64,000 nt of DNA from Corynebacterium hylobatis (GCF_003955685.1 NZ_RXHJ01000006.1:175296-239295), one strand, 5' to 3'. Positions 1 to 8,931 are shown, counted from the stretch's first letter. Notes: generated by a model not told the origin, from the sequence alone. Made by a program: numbers and translations.

Positions 1-105
1 GAAGGGGCACCGGCCCGCGGGGCCTCCGGGGGTGGCGGCGGCAGCGGCGTTGACGGCCTTGATGGCTGCGGCGGTACCGATCTCGTGCTTGGTGGAGGAG
101 CTCAT
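1..105 (-). CDS. N-terminal fragment of an unidentified protein (runs off window)
   Basis: An ATG at 105-103 opens a frame that stays open for 35 codons to the window edge. The visible N-terminus is Ala-rich and ends Gly-Arg-Cys-Pro-Phe. It lies 38 bp after the serine hydrolase stop on the same strand, so it is probably the third gene of the SDR-hydrolase operon. A weak purine-rich ribosome site (GAGAGA) precedes it. A short Cys-Pro-Phe segment occurs near the start of some cytochrome P450s, but that is not enough to name it. Confidence 0.5.
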   Translation of the reverse strand, partial: MSSSTKHEIGTAAAIKAVNAAAAATPGGPAGRCPF

Positions 106-143
106 GTCTCTCACTGCTTTCAGGTCTCAGGGGTTCAGGTCGG

Positions 144-1298
144 TCAGACGGCTGCGGCGACGGCCAGGGTGGAGAGTTTCTGGAAGCGGGCGACGTTGTC
201 GCCCTCGTCCATCACGCCGGAGGACAGGAAGACGAAGGTGAGGTCGCGCTCCGGGTCGACCCAGAACAGGGTGGAGCCCGCGCCGTAGTTGCCGAAGGTG
301 CGCGGGGAGGTGAAGGGGCCGAAGAAGTTGGGGGCGGTGCCGGTGCCCGACAGGGAGAAGCCGAGGCCGAAGTTGCCGGCCGGGGCCTCCCAGCCGCGCA
401 TGGCGGCGATGCCGGAGTAGAGATCGTTCGGCATGTCACCGGTCTGCAGGCTGGTGGCTGCGTCGATGACGGCCGGGGCGACGAGGCGGTCGCCGCCCAG
501 CTCACCCTTGCGGCGGAAGAGCTCGGCGAAGCGGAAGATGTCGTCCACGGTGGAGGTGCCACCCACCCAGGGCATCTCGGCGTCCTCGGTGATGTGGTCG
601 TTGAGGCACTCGATGTCCTCCGGGGCCAGCCAGCCGTCCTCGGGCACGTAGACCTTGAGCGGGACCGCGCGGTCGCGGCGGGACTCCGGGAGGCCGAAGG
701 CGGTGTCCTTCATGCCCAGCGGCTCGAAGACCAGCTCGCGGGCCAGGTCGCGGAAGTGCTCGTAACCGTAGGCGCGGCGGACCATCTCACCCATCAGGGC
801 GTGGTTGATGGAGGGGGCGTAGTTGAGGTTGGTGCCCGGCTCATTGACCACGTCCACGGCACCCAGTGCCTCGATGACATCGGCCAGGACGCCGAACTTG
901 TCGGCCGGCAGGCCCGGGTCCGGGGTGGCCGGCATGCCGGAGCGGTGGGTGAGCAGGTGGGCCAGGTTGATCCTGTCCTTGCGCACCGCGCGGAAGCGGT
1001 CCCGGCCGAAGAACTCCGGGATGAGGTCGACGACGCGGGTGGACAGCGCCAGCTTCCCCTCGCCCAGGGCCCGGTAGGCCAGGGTGTTGGTGAAGGCCTT
1101 GGACATGGACAGGATGCGGTAGACGTCGTCCTGCGCGGTGGGGCGGCCGGTGGCGCGCTCGGCGAAACCGTAGGAACCCTGCAGGGCGATCTCGCCGTGG
1201 CGGGCGAGGATGAGGTTGACGCCGTCGTAGGCACCGCGCTCGATGTCGGCGGTGATCTCGTCTTCCAGGCGCTTGAGGGCGGTCGGGTTCATGGACAT
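144..1298 (-). CDS. Serine hydrolase, class C beta-lactamase/EstB-type esterase fold
   Basis: 384 aa. The nucleophile motif is S64-M-S-K67 (SxxK) and the second motif is Y160-A-P, as in EstB-type esterases. The family motif HLLTHRSGM lies at about residues 114-122, and a Gly-rich C-terminal strand region follows. There is no signal peptide, so it is probably a cytoplasmic esterase rather than a secreted penicillin-recognising enzyme. The start at 1298 (MSMNP) was chosen because GGAAAGAGA lies 8-10 nt upstream; the longer reading adds an Arg/Pro-rich low-quality N-terminus. It follows the SDR gene after 220 bp that contain a hairpin. The substrate is unknown; an ester or lactone from the SDR pathway is an inference. 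Confidence 0.85.
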   Translation of the reverse strand: MSMNPTALKRLEDEITADIERGAYDGVNLILARHGEIALQGSYGFAERATGRPTAQDDVYRILSMSKAFTNTLAYRALGEGKLALSTRVVDLIPEFFGRDRFRAVRKDRINLAHLLTHRSGMPATPDPGLPADKFGVLADVIEALGAVDVVNEPGTNLNYAPSINHALMGEMVRRAYGYEHFRDLARELVFEPLGMKDTAFGLPESRRDRAVPLKVYVPEDGWLAPEDIECLNDHITEDAEMPWVGGTSTVDDIFRFAELFRRKGELGGDRLVAPAVIDAATSLQTGDMPNDLYSGIAAMRGWEAPAGNFGLGFSLSGTGTAPNFFGPFTSPRTFGNYGAGSTLFWVDPERDLTFVFLSSGVMDEGDNVARFQKLSTLAVAAAV

Positions 1299-1405
1299 GC
1301 GGGGTTTCTCTTTCCGGGATGTGTGGATAGGAACTGGAGGTCGGGGCCTGGACGATTGATTCCTGGGGGAACGTCGGGTGGCCGACCTCCCGGCATGGCT
1401 GCGGG

Positions 1406-1486
1406 GAAATGTCACACGGGTGGAGGAAGCGAAGATGAGCGACCTGCGGAAAGCGCTCGCCTCCTACTGACCCCGTGTGGCACTTC
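1406..1486 (-). other. Structured intercistronic RNA/inverted-repeat element
   Basis: Two 15-nt arms (1406-1420 and 1472-1486) pair with one mismatch and one wobble on either strand. Inside them GGAGG (1422-1426) faces CCTCC (1460-1464), and GAGCG (1437-1441) faces CGCTC (1454-1458) around a 12-nt loop. The result is one nested hairpin of about 81 nt between the SDR and hydrolase cistrons. No T-run follows, so it is not a standard terminator. It could be an RNA stability or attenuation element, or a dimeric operator built on the CCCGTGTG half sites. Confidence 0.5.
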
Positions 1487-1518
1487 CCTGCGTCTGATGT
1501 ACCGCAGGAATCCATCAC

Positions 1519-2349
1519 CTAGGTCAGCAGCGCGCCACCGGAGGGTGAGAAGATCTGGCCGGTGTAGTGGGCGCCGGCGTCGGAGGAGAGGAAGACCAGG
1601 GTCTCGGCGATCTCCTCCGGTTCGGCCAGGCGCTTGAGCGGCTGCATGGCCAGCAGGGCCTGGACATGGTCATCACCGGACTGGGTGAGCAGCGCGGTGT
1701 TGATGCCGGCCGGGGCCAGGGCGTTGACGCGGATGTTGAAGGGCGCCAGTTCACCGGCGACCGAGCGGGTCATGCCGACGACCGCGGCCTTGGAGGCCGG
1801 GTAGTAGGCGGGCATGGGCAGGGCGACCTGACCGGCGACGGAGGCGAAGTTGACCACTGCTCCCCCACCGGCGGCCTTGAGCAGCGGGGCGGCCGCGCGG
1901 ATGGCGTAGAAGGTGCCGTGCACGTTGATCTTCATCACGCGGTCGAAGTCCGTGTCCGGGGTCTCCTCGAGGAACTCCGGGGCGAAGGGCTGGCCGGCCT
2001 TCATGTGCTCGATCATCGTGTGGTTGATGGAGTCGAGCCATTCGGTGGCGCGGCGGTTGGGGGTGTTCACGCCGGCGGCGTTGATGAGGATGTCGAGCCT
2101 GCCGTGCTCTTTCCTGACCTGGTCGAAGACCGCGGACACAGCCGCGGAGTCGGAGATGTCGACGGCAAGCGGGGTGACGGCTGTCTCCGAGCCGAGCTCA
2201 CGGTCGAGGTTGTCCTGCGAGATGTCGAGCGCGTAGACGGTGGCGCCCTCGCGGACGAAAGCCTGCACGGTGGCCAGGCCCATGCCGGAGCCTGCACCGG
2301 TGACGACGGCGATCTTGTCCTGGAGAGCGGATCCTGCGGGGAGAGTCAT
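1519..2349 (-). CDS. Short-chain dehydrogenase/reductase (classical SDR)
   Basis: 276 aa, NAD(P)-dependent oxidoreductase of a hydroxyl/keto substrate. The cofactor motif TGAGSGMG is at 17-24, NAAG at 90-93, the catalytic Ser near 170 and Y183-xxx-K187. A roughly 35-residue insertion between NAAG and the catalytic Ser is longer than in typical FabG-type enzymes and may shape the substrate pocket. The start at 2349 follows GAAGGG with a 6-nt spacer. It is the first gene of a minus-strand group with the serine hydrolase. SDR families are too broad to assign a substrate. Confidence 0.85.
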   Translation of the reverse strand: MTLPAGSALQDKIAVVTGAGSGMGLATVQAFVREGATVYALDISQDNLDRELGSETAVTPLAVDISDSAAVSAVFDQVRKEHGRLDILINAAGVNTPNRRATEWLDSINHTMIEHMKAGQPFAPEFLEETPDTDFDRVMKINVHGTFYAIRAAAPLLKAAGGGAVVNFASVAGQVALPMPAYYPASKAAVVGMTRSVAGELAPFNIRVNALAPAGINTALLTQSGDDHVQALLAMQPLKRLAEPEEIAETLVFLSSDAGAHYTGQIFSPSGGALLT

Positions 2350-2507
2350 GCCATACCCTTCGATTGATGTGTGATGAGACACATCATGCCCTTTCGGTAG
2401 ACACCTGTCTAGTCACACCCCCGACTCCCCTCCCCGGGTGCCCTCAGAAAGCCAGGTCGGGAAGGGTTCCGGCCTGATAAAACTTCGGCCAAAACACCGG
2501 CGTCTCT

Positions 2508-2535
2508 TTGTTCCCCGGGGGTGGAGGGGCACAAT
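2508..2535 (+). promoter_or_regulatory. Putative promoter of the POT transporter
   Basis: TTGTTC (2508-2513), a 16-bp spacer and CACAAT (2530-2535) end 7 nt before the ATG at 2543, so the transcript may be leaderless. Confidence 0.4.
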
Positions 2536-2542
2536 TATCTCC

Positions 2543-4021
2543 ATGACAACCGCATCCTCCACGACGCTCCCCTCCAGAGAGCGCACTTTCTTCGGCCAAC
2601 CGTGGGGTCTGGCCAACCTGTTCGGGATCGAACTGTGGGAGCGCTTCAGCTTCTACGGCATGCAGTCGCTGCTGGCCTTCTACCTGTACTACTCCGTCAC
2701 TGACGGTGGCCTCGGGATGGACCAGGGCGCCGCGCTGTCGATCGTCGGCGCCTACGGCGGTTTCGTCTACATGACGGCCCTGATCGCCTCCTTCGTCGCA
2801 GACCGTCTCCTGGGCTCCGAGCGCACCCTGTTCTACTCGGCGATCCTGGTCATGTTCGGCCACATCGCCCTCGCCGTCCTCCCGGGATACGCCGGGCTGG
2901 CGGTCGGTCTGGTGTCCATCGCAGTGGGCTCCGGCGGAGTGAAGACCGCTTCGCAGGTGGTCCTCGGCCAGCTGTACTCCAAACAGGATCCACGTCGTGA
3001 CGCCGGGTTCTCCATCTTCTACATGGCCGTCAACATCGGTGGCCTGCTCGGCCCGATCACCACCGGCTGGTTGTGGGGATGGCAGGGCTTCCACTGGGGC
3101 TTCGGCGCGGCAGCCGTGGGCATGGCCCTCGGCCTGATCCAGTACACCGCCGGGCGCAGGACCACGATCGCGGCCGCGGGCCACCAGGTGCCCAACCCGC
3201 TGCCCCGCTCGCAGTACCTGCGGTGGGTGATCGGCGCAGTCATCGTGGTCGCCGTCGCCGTCGCGCTGATCGCCACCGGTGTGGTGCGGCTGGAATGGTT
3301 GTCGACGATCATCGCCGTCATCGCTCTCCTCGCCGCCGTGACCCTGCTGTGGCAGATGCACTCCTCGTCGCTGACCTCCGCCACAGAGAAGTCCCGCATC
3401 ATCGGTTACATCCCGATGCTGCTGGTCTCCGTCGTGTTCTTCGCCATCTTCCAGTCGCAGTTCACCGTCCTGGCCGTCTACGCCGACCAGCGCACCAACC
3501 TCAACCTCTTCGGCCTCACCCTCACCCCGGGCCAGGTGACCTCCTTCAACCCGGTGTTCATCATCATCTTCTCCGGTGTGTTCGCCGCGCTGTGGACCAA
3601 GCTGGGCAAGCGCCAGCCGTCATCACCGGTGAAGTTCGGCATCGCCAGCATCATCATCGGTATCTCCCTGTTCTTCTTCCTGCCCTTCGCCGGCGGCGGA
3701 GCAAGCTCCACGCCACTGTTCGTGATCGTCTGGATCCTGTTCCTGTTCACGATGGGTGAACTGCTGCTCTCCCCGGTGGGCAACTCCCTGGCCACCAAGG
3801 TCGCCCCGGATGCCTTCCAGTCGCGCATGATGGCCGTGTGGCTGATGTCGTTGTCGATGGGCACGGCACTGTCCGGCACGCTCGGTGGTTTCTACGATCC
3901 CACCAGCGCCGACGCTGAGCGCATCTTCTTCATCACGGTCGGTGTCGCCGCCATCGTCGTGGGCGTGATCATCATGCTGCTGAAGAACTGGGTGCTGAAA
4001 AGGTTCGTCGACGTCCGCTGA
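2543..4021 (+). CDS. POT/PTR2-family proton-dependent oligopeptide transporter
   Basis: 492 aa polytopic membrane protein that imports di/tripeptides with protons. The family signature ELWERFSFYGMQ is at about residues 27-38 and the fold is that of a 12-14 helix MFS carrier (DtpT-like). The ATG at 2543 matches the usual N-terminus just before the signature; upstream in-frame codons give an unrelated Arg-rich extension. Monocistronic: the SDR upstream is divergent and the antitoxin gene follows after about 90 bp. Confidence 0.9.
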   Translation: MTTASSTTLPSRERTFFGQPWGLANLFGIELWERFSFYGMQSLLAFYLYYSVTDGGLGMDQGAALSIVGAYGGFVYMTALIASFVADRLLGSERTLFYSAILVMFGHIALAVLPGYAGLAVGLVSIAVGSGGVKTASQVVLGQLYSKQDPRRDAGFSIFYMAVNIGGLLGPITTGWLWGWQGFHWGFGAAAVGMALGLIQYTAGRRTTIAAAGHQVPNPLPRSQYLRWVIGAVIVVAVAVALIATGVVRLEWLSTIIAVIALLAAVTLLWQMHSSSLTSATEKSRIIGYIPMLLVSVVFFAIFQSQFTVLAVYADQRTNLNLFGLTLTPGQVTSFNPVFIIIFSGVFAALWTKLGKRQPSSPVKFGIASIIIGISLFFFLPFAGGGASSTPLFVIVWILFLFTMGELLLSPVGNSLATKVAPDAFQSRMMAVWLMSLSMGTALSGTLGGFYDPTSADAERIFFITVGVAAIVVGVIIMLLKNWVLKRFVDVR

Positions 4022-4109
4022 CCGGCTCCACCGATTCGACGCCTTGTGCGGTACACGATCCAGGAGGGGTGCTCCCGGCATCCGCGGATCGAGGGGGCGC
4101 TGAAGGGGC

Positions 4110-4361
4110 ATGAGCATCACTGTGACCCCCAGTCAGTTCCGCAGCGAGCAGAGCCACTACCTTGAGGCCGCGCAGCGTGAACCAGTGGTTATTCTCAGCG
4201 GCGGGACCAGACGCCGTGCAGTGATCGTCTCCCCGGACTTCTATGACCGGGCGGTCCAGGCACTGGAGGACATCGAGGACATTCGTGCCGCCGCAGCTGC
4301 CCGTCAAGAGGCCGGTCAGATCTCCCATGAAGACCTCAAGGCCGAGCGCGGACTTTCCTGA
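4110..4361 (+). CDS. Phd/YefM-family antitoxin
   Basis: 83 aa. The N-terminal half (about 1-50) has the YefM/Phd DNA-binding pattern with a PVVILSGG strand and a VIVSPDFYDRA helix start, followed by an acidic Ala-rich toxin-binding tail. Antitoxins of this family neutralise RelE/YoeB-type ribosome-dependent mRNA interferases and repress their own operon. A RelE-like frame starts 11 bp downstream but is disrupted. AGGGG lies only 1-2 nt before the ATG, so initiation could also be leaderless. Confidence 0.85.
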   Translation: MSITVTPSQFRSEQSHYLEAAQREPVVILSGGTRRRAVIVSPDFYDRAVQALEDIEDIRAAAAARQEAGQISHEDLKAERGLS

Positions 4362-4372
4362 CCTGCTCGTTC

Positions 4373-4743
4373 ATGTCGGCCTCATCATATTTGATCTCGC
4401 AAGAGCTTTCGGCTGCGAAAACGCTGCGCAAGCTGGATCGACAGCATCAGCGCACGATTGTCGACACCATCGACGCCCTGACCCATGATCCGCGCCCTGA
4501 GGGTGTGAAAAGCTGCAGGGTGGGGACAGAGAATACCGCATCCAGGTGGGGTCCTACCGGGTGATCTCCGATGACGTCAATGACGGCGAACTCATCATTC
4601 TCGTTCTCCATCTCGGTCACCGGAGAGACATCTATCGAACTCGCTGCCCATGGCCACAAGTGGGGTCCAAAAAGACCTGCCACATGATGGTGGTGCGTTG
4701 CTGGAATCTGCGCGCAGAGGCGGGTTTCTCTGCCCGGCGGTAG
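4373..4743 (+). pseudogene. RelE-family toxin, frameshifted
   Basis: The first segment (from ATG 4373) reads like a RelE N-terminus through HDPRPEGVK. The conserved continuation KLQGGDREYRIQVGSYRV and LVLHLGHRRDIY is in the -1 frame. The switch maps to the run GTGAAAAGCTG near 4505-4515: five instead of four A would restore one frame, giving GVKKLQGG. The usual stop after RRDIYR is also missing, and the second frame runs on to a stop at 4743. The toxin is therefore probably inactive while the antitoxin is intact. A sequencing error in the A-run would explain the frameshift but not the C-terminal extension. Confidence 0.75.
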
Positions 4744-4921
4744 TTCCCGGCGTCGGGGGCTGGCACCGAATCCGGGCCAATCCTTGACGCCAGTCAACCT
4801 TCCGTTGTGCCGGCAGTCAGAAACCCCGCTCCCCCCAGGACCATCCCCACAGTTCCCGACAGAACTGCGCCGAAGCCACGACACAATCAGAGACACCTCA
4901 GGACTATGGGAGAATATCCCC

Positions 4922-5563
4922 ATGCCAGCACCATCACGCCTTGCGGCCGAGAGCCTCTCCGGAAAGGTCAAACAGATCATCGTCGACCGCGTCATCGAAG
5001 GGGTCTACCCACCCGGCACCCACCTGGTCGAGCTCCAGCTCGCCGAGGAATTCGGGGTCAGCCAGGCACCGGTACGAGAAGCCCTCCGAGAGCTGTCCTC
5101 AACCAGACTGGTGGAAAACAGACCCCGTCGAGGGACGTACGTGCGCAGCATTTCTTCCGACGAGCTCGCCGAGATCTACATGGTCCGGGTAGCGCTCGAA
5201 GGAACGGCCGCCTTCCACGCTTTTCCGGCCCTCCACAAAGACCCCACCCCGCTGCGCGAAGCCCTGGCCGGAATGCGTGAAGCCGTCGCCCAGGGAAGCT
5301 CCCGGGGACTGGCCAAGTACAGCACCCAGTTTCACCGGGTGATTATCGAGGCCTCCGGCAACCGGCTCATGCTCGAGATCTGGGACTCGTTGTTTGTGGA
5401 GGTACGCACCATGGCCACGATCGTGCGCGGCCAGGTGGAACCCCGTGCCGCGGCGGAGGCTCACGCCCCCATTCTCGAGGCCTTCGAGACCGGGGACGCG
5501 CAGCTGTGCCAGAAACTGGTGGCCGAGCACCAGCAGGAGTACTCGCTCCTCCCCCACCAGTGA
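4922..5563 (+). CDS. GntR-family regulator with FCD effector domain
   Basis: 213 aa. An N-terminal winged helix-turn-helix (about 12-75, with ELQLAEEFGVSQAPVREALRELSS) is followed by an all-helical FCD ligand domain (about 80-205). Members usually bind a carboxylic-acid metabolite and repress a neighbouring catabolic operon. The start at 4922 has GGGAGA about 8 nt upstream. A perfect palindrome at 5722-5735, before the next operon in the same orientation, is the obvious candidate operator. Confidence 0.88.
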   Translation: MPAPSRLAAESLSGKVKQIIVDRVIEGVYPPGTHLVELQLAEEFGVSQAPVREALRELSSTRLVENRPRRGTYVRSISSDELAEIYMVRVALEGTAAFHAFPALHKDPTPLREALAGMREAVAQGSSRGLAKYSTQFHRVIIEASGNRLMLEIWDSLFVEVRTMATIVRGQVEPRAAAEAHAPILEAFETGDAQLCQKLVAEHQQEYSLLPHQ

Positions 5564-5721
5564 TTTTCCCCGGCTCCCGGATGCTCCCCACCGGAGCAGC
5601 CAGGCGCCCAGTGCCAACCCTGCCGTCAGTGGCTACTGTCTTTTAGCTGCAGTTTTCTGAAGTGATCTAACTTACTTTTCCCAACCCCTTGTGGTCCATG
5701 TCGCCGTGGCCTAGGCTCCTA

Positions 5722-5735
5722 GATTATCGATAATC
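5722..5735. promoter_or_regulatory. Perfect 14-bp palindrome, probable GntR/FCD operator
   Basis: GATTATCGATAATC is self-complementary, and a related half (GTTAATCGATC) overlaps it to about 5746. It lies just before the AAGGAG and TTG start of the FAH-family gene in an otherwise AT-richer promoter stretch. Assignment to the upstream GntR protein is inferred from position. Confidence 0.55.
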
Positions 5736-5758
5736 GTTAATCGATCTAAGGAGTCAGT

Positions 5759-6622
5759 TTGAAGTTCGTCACTTTCCGTCATGAAGGCACCACCCGTACC
5801 GGTGTCCTGGACGCGGATAACGCACAGATCACCCCCCTGGCCAACGGCGAGGGCCTGGTTGATGTCATCGAAACCTGGGACAACCACTCCCCGGAGTTCT
5901 CAAACTCCACCTTGTCGCTGGAGGAAGTGGAGCTGCTTGCCCCGATCCCGCGCCCGCGCCGCAACATCTTCTGCATCGGCCGCAACTACCTTGAGCACGC
6001 CAAGGAGTTCGCCGACTCCGGTTTCGACGCCACCGCCAGCGCCAGCCACATCCCCGACTACCCGGTGGTCTTTACCAAGGCCCCCTCGACCGTGATCGGC
6101 ACCGAGGCCGAGATCGACCCCCACCTGCAGCTGACTGACGGGCTGGACTACGAGGCGGAGCTCGGCGTGATCATCGGCACCGGTGGGCGCAACATCACCA
6201 AGGAGGAGGCGATGAACCACGTCTGGGGCTACACCAACATCAACGACGTCACCGCCCGGGACATGCAGAAAAAACACGCCCAGTGGTTCCTCGGCAAGAG
6301 CCTGGACACCCACTGCCCGATGGGCCCGTGGGCCGTGACCCGCGACGAGGTCGGCGATGAGCCCCTCGACCTGCTGTGCACCGTCAACGGTGAGACCCGC
6401 CAGCAGGCCAACACCGCCGATCTGATCTTCGACATCCCCACCATCATCGAGACCATCAGCGCCGGCATCACCCTTGAGCCCGGTGATGTCATCGCCACCG
6501 GCACCCCGGTCGGTGTGGGCATCGGCTTCAAGCCGCCGAAGTTCCTGGCACCCGGTGACGTCGTCGAAGTGTCCTTCAGCAAGCTCGGCACGCTGCGCAA
6601 CCAGGTCGGCCACGGCCAGTAA
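5759..6622 (+). CDS. Fumarylacetoacetate hydrolase (FAH)-family protein
   Basis: 287 aa. The C-terminal FAH fold includes IFCIGRNYLEHAKEF, the metal-ligand segment DYEAELGVIIG, GYTNINDVTARDMQ, GKSLDTHCPMGP and GTPVGVG. Family members hydrolyse, hydrate or decarboxylate acylpyruvate-type compounds using a divalent metal. The start is TTG at 5759, with AAGGAG 5 nt upstream; no ATG is near. It is the first gene of a three-gene catabolic operon. The exact reaction (acylpyruvate hydrolase, hydratase or decarboxylase) cannot be read from sequence. Confidence 0.88.
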   Translation: MKFVTFRHEGTTRTGVLDADNAQITPLANGEGLVDVIETWDNHSPEFSNSTLSLEEVELLAPIPRPRRNIFCIGRNYLEHAKEFADSGFDATASASHIPDYPVVFTKAPSTVIGTEAEIDPHLQLTDGLDYEAELGVIIGTGGRNITKEEAMNHVWGYTNINDVTARDMQKKHAQWFLGKSLDTHCPMGPWAVTRDEVGDEPLDLLCTVNGETRQQANTADLIFDIPTIIETISAGITLEPGDVIATGTPVGVGIGFKPPKFLAPGDVVEVSFSKLGTLRNQVGHGQ

Positions 6623-6663
6623 CCACTGCTCAACCACCACTCATCTACCGACAGGGAGAACAC

Positions 6664-7476
6664 ATGACTGTCACCACCAGCCTGGCCCAGCCGACTGAGC
6701 TGACCAGCATCGGCACCAAGGATCTCTTCCTCGAAACCACCGGCACCGGCCCGGACGTCGTCCTGGTCCACGGCCTGGGAGGAGCGACCCCCTTCTACGA
6801 TCCGCTGGTCACCGACCTGGCCGGCAATTTCCGGTTCATCCGCTACGACTTCAACGGCCACGGCCGCTCACCGCTGTCCGGCGAGCTGAGCATCGAGACC
6901 CTCGCGGAGGAGCTGGCCGAGGTCATCCGGACCCAGACCACCTCCAGCAAGGCCCACGTCGTCGGGCATTCCATGGGCACCCTGATCGTCCAGCAACTGG
7001 CAGCCACCCACCCGGAGCTGGTGGACAAGATCGTCCTGCTCGGACCCGTGCGGGCACAACCCGATCAGGCCAAGGCCGCCACCCGGGCCCGTGCTGCTCT
7101 CGTTCGGGAGCAGGGCATGTCGGCAGTCGCCGACGCTATCTCCTGTGGGGCGACCTCCGACCAGGCCGCCGGGCACAACCGGTTGCTTCGCCCCCTGGTC
7201 CGCGAACTCCTCCTCGGCCAGGACGCCGAGGCCTACGCCCAGGCCTGTGAAGCCCTGGCCGCAGCCACCAACCCCGAGCTTTCCGCCATCACATCCCCAG
7301 TCCTGCTGATCACCGGCGACGAGGACGGGGTCAGTCCCCCGTCCCTCAACGAAACCATCGCCGGGGAACTGAAAAACGCCCAACGCCACACCATCACCGA
7401 CATCGGCCACTGGACACTGCTCGAGGCCCCCGACTTCGTCGCCGACTACCTCACCACCTTCCTCCAGGACACCTAA
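6664..7476 (+). CDS. Alpha/beta hydrolase (enol-lactonase/MCP-hydrolase type)
   Basis: 270 aa. The oxyanion motif HGLGG is at 36-40 and the nucleophile elbow G-H-S103-M-G is typical. The acid segment is LLITGDEDGV and the catalytic His is in DIGHWTLLE. It resembles the PcaD/BphD group that opens lactones or cleaves C-C bonds in ring-fission products. An SD (GGGAG) precedes the ATG. It follows the FAH gene by 41 bp, so a shared transcript is likely. The substrate is unknown. Confidence 0.85.
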   Translation: MTVTTSLAQPTELTSIGTKDLFLETTGTGPDVVLVHGLGGATPFYDPLVTDLAGNFRFIRYDFNGHGRSPLSGELSIETLAEELAEVIRTQTTSSKAHVVGHSMGTLIVQQLAATHPELVDKIVLLGPVRAQPDQAKAATRARAALVREQGMSAVADAISCGATSDQAAGHNRLLRPLVRELLLGQDAEAYAQACEALAAATNPELSAITSPVLLITGDEDGVSPPSLNETIAGELKNAQRHTITDIGHWTLLEAPDFVADYLTTFLQDT

Positions 7477-7652
7477 ACCCCCTCCACCATTCAGGCTCGG
7501 ACCTTTGGCTGTCCTCCAACCCCAGAACTTGCACCACCTGACCACGAGAAGCAATGCCACCACTGCCCCACACACCCACTCCCCGCGATGGGATGTGTTG
7601 ACCCGACCCATCCACCTTCCCCTCCAGGGAACACACTGCAAGGAGCACGATC
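7477..7652 (+). other. C-rich, G-poor intercistronic spacer
   Basis: 176 bp without a credible gene; the plus strand is strongly enriched in C over G to about 7570. This is the composition expected of a Rho-utilisation site, but no defining motif exists, so this is only a suggestion. AAGGAG near the end serves the next gene. Confidence 0.3.
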
Positions 7653-8921
7653 ATGTCGAAGACCATCTTCAAAAACGTCCAGATTCTTGACAGCACCGGA
7701 AACCAGCCCTACCTCGGGGAAGTCCTCGTCATCGACGAACGCATCGTCGAGGTCAGCGCCGGTGTCGGCAAGATCAACGACCCCAACGCGCTAGTCATTG
7801 ACGGCCGCGGCCAGACCCTCATGTCGGGGCTGACGGATGCCCACACCCACTTCACCTGGGACAACCGTCCCTTCGACAAGCTGGGTAACACCCCGGTTGA
7901 AGAGCACCTGCTCTCCACCATCGAATCCGCCAAGACCTACCTCGACTACGGTTACACCATGTGTTTTGGTGCTGCCAGCGCCAAGGCACGCCTGGATGTC
8001 GTTGTCCGCGACGCCATCAACGCCGGTAAAGTCCCCGGTCCGCGCTACCGGGCCAACGGCATGGAGATTGCCACCACCTCCGGTGACCTCGTCGACAGCA
8101 TCACCCAGACCGCCGACGGTGTGGAAGGCATGCGTAAGATCGTGCGTCACACCATCGGCTTGGGCGTAGACAACATCAAGATGAGTATCTCCGGTGAGGA
8201 GGTCACCGGCACCCGCGCCGCCGAGGACACCTACATCACCGAGGAGGAACTGCAGGTCGCCGTCGATGAGGCCCACCGCCGCGGCGTCAAGGTCTGCACG
8301 CATGCGCGTAGCCGCGACTCGGTTTCTCTCTCCTTGAAAACCGGGGTGGACATGATCTACCACGCCTCCTACATCGACGATCACGGTATGGACATGCTGG
8401 AAGAGGCCAAGGACCGTGTCTTTGTCGCCCCGGCCGTCAACTGGCTGGTCGCCACCCTCTACGAAGCGGGCGAGTTCGGCTACTCCCAGGAGACGGCAGA
8501 AATGGCCGGCTACGCCAAGGAACTCGAGGTCGCTGTCAAGGGTGTTCAGGAGATGCGTCGTCGCGGCATCCGGGTGCTGCCCGGTGGTGACTACGGTTTT
8601 GCATGGACCCCGCACGGCACCTACGCCCGGGATCTTGCGCACTTCGTCAACCTCTTCGGCTACACCGAGATGGAGGCGATCATCGCCGCCACCGCCCTCG
8701 GCGGAGAGCTCTTCGACCAGGCCGATGAGCTGGGCAAGGTCCAGCCCGGCTACTACGCCGATATGATCCTTGTCGACGGCAATCCCCTGGAGGACATCAC
8801 CATCCTGCAGGACATCGAGAAGATCACCGCGGTGATGAAAAACGGCGAGTTCCACCGCCGACCGCACGAGGACATGATCATCCCCAAGGAGGCCCACGAA
8901 CCCGCAATGGCAACTGTGTAA
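7653..8921 (+). CDS. Metal-dependent amidohydrolase
   Basis: 422 aa, amidohydrolase superfamily. Candidate metal ligands are H64 and H66 (DAHTH), K176 (possible carboxylated Lys in IKMSISG), H217 (CTHARS), H237 (IYHASY) and D313 (GGDYGF). The C-terminus has the usual KVQPGYYADMILVDGNPL strand. The closest general groups are imidazolonepropionase/prolidase-like and Xaa-Pro amidohydrolases. The start has AAGGAG about 8 nt upstream, and an intrinsic terminator follows at 8932. Being third in the FAH operon, it may release a carboxylate from an amide or cyclic amide that is then processed by the other two enzymes (inference). Confidence 0.85.
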   Translation: MSKTIFKNVQILDSTGNQPYLGEVLVIDERIVEVSAGVGKINDPNALVIDGRGQTLMSGLTDAHTHFTWDNRPFDKLGNTPVEEHLLSTIESAKTYLDYGYTMCFGAASAKARLDVVVRDAINAGKVPGPRYRANGMEIATTSGDLVDSITQTADGVEGMRKIVRHTIGLGVDNIKMSISGEEVTGTRAAEDTYITEEELQVAVDEAHRRGVKVCTHARSRDSVSLSLKTGVDMIYHASYIDDHGMDMLEEAKDRVFVAPAVNWLVATLYEAGEFGYSQETAEMAGYAKELEVAVKGVQEMRRRGIRVLPGGDYGFAWTPHGTYARDLAHFVNLFGYTEMEAIIAATALGGELFDQADELGKVQPGYYADMILVDGNPLEDITILQDIEKITAVMKNGEFHRRPHEDMIIPKEAHEPAMATV

Positions 8922-8931
8922 GTCAATGAGG

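Noticed and set aside
594..1637. 347-codon plus-strand frame opposite the serine hydrolase
   Set aside because: Mirror of the hydrolase codons, with low-complexity Gly/Val composition and no family motif.
4505..4515. Programmed -1 frameshift in the RelE toxin
   Set aside because: The A-run is not a standard slippery heptamer in the zero frame, no stimulatory hairpin is obvious, and the gene has also lost its normal stop.
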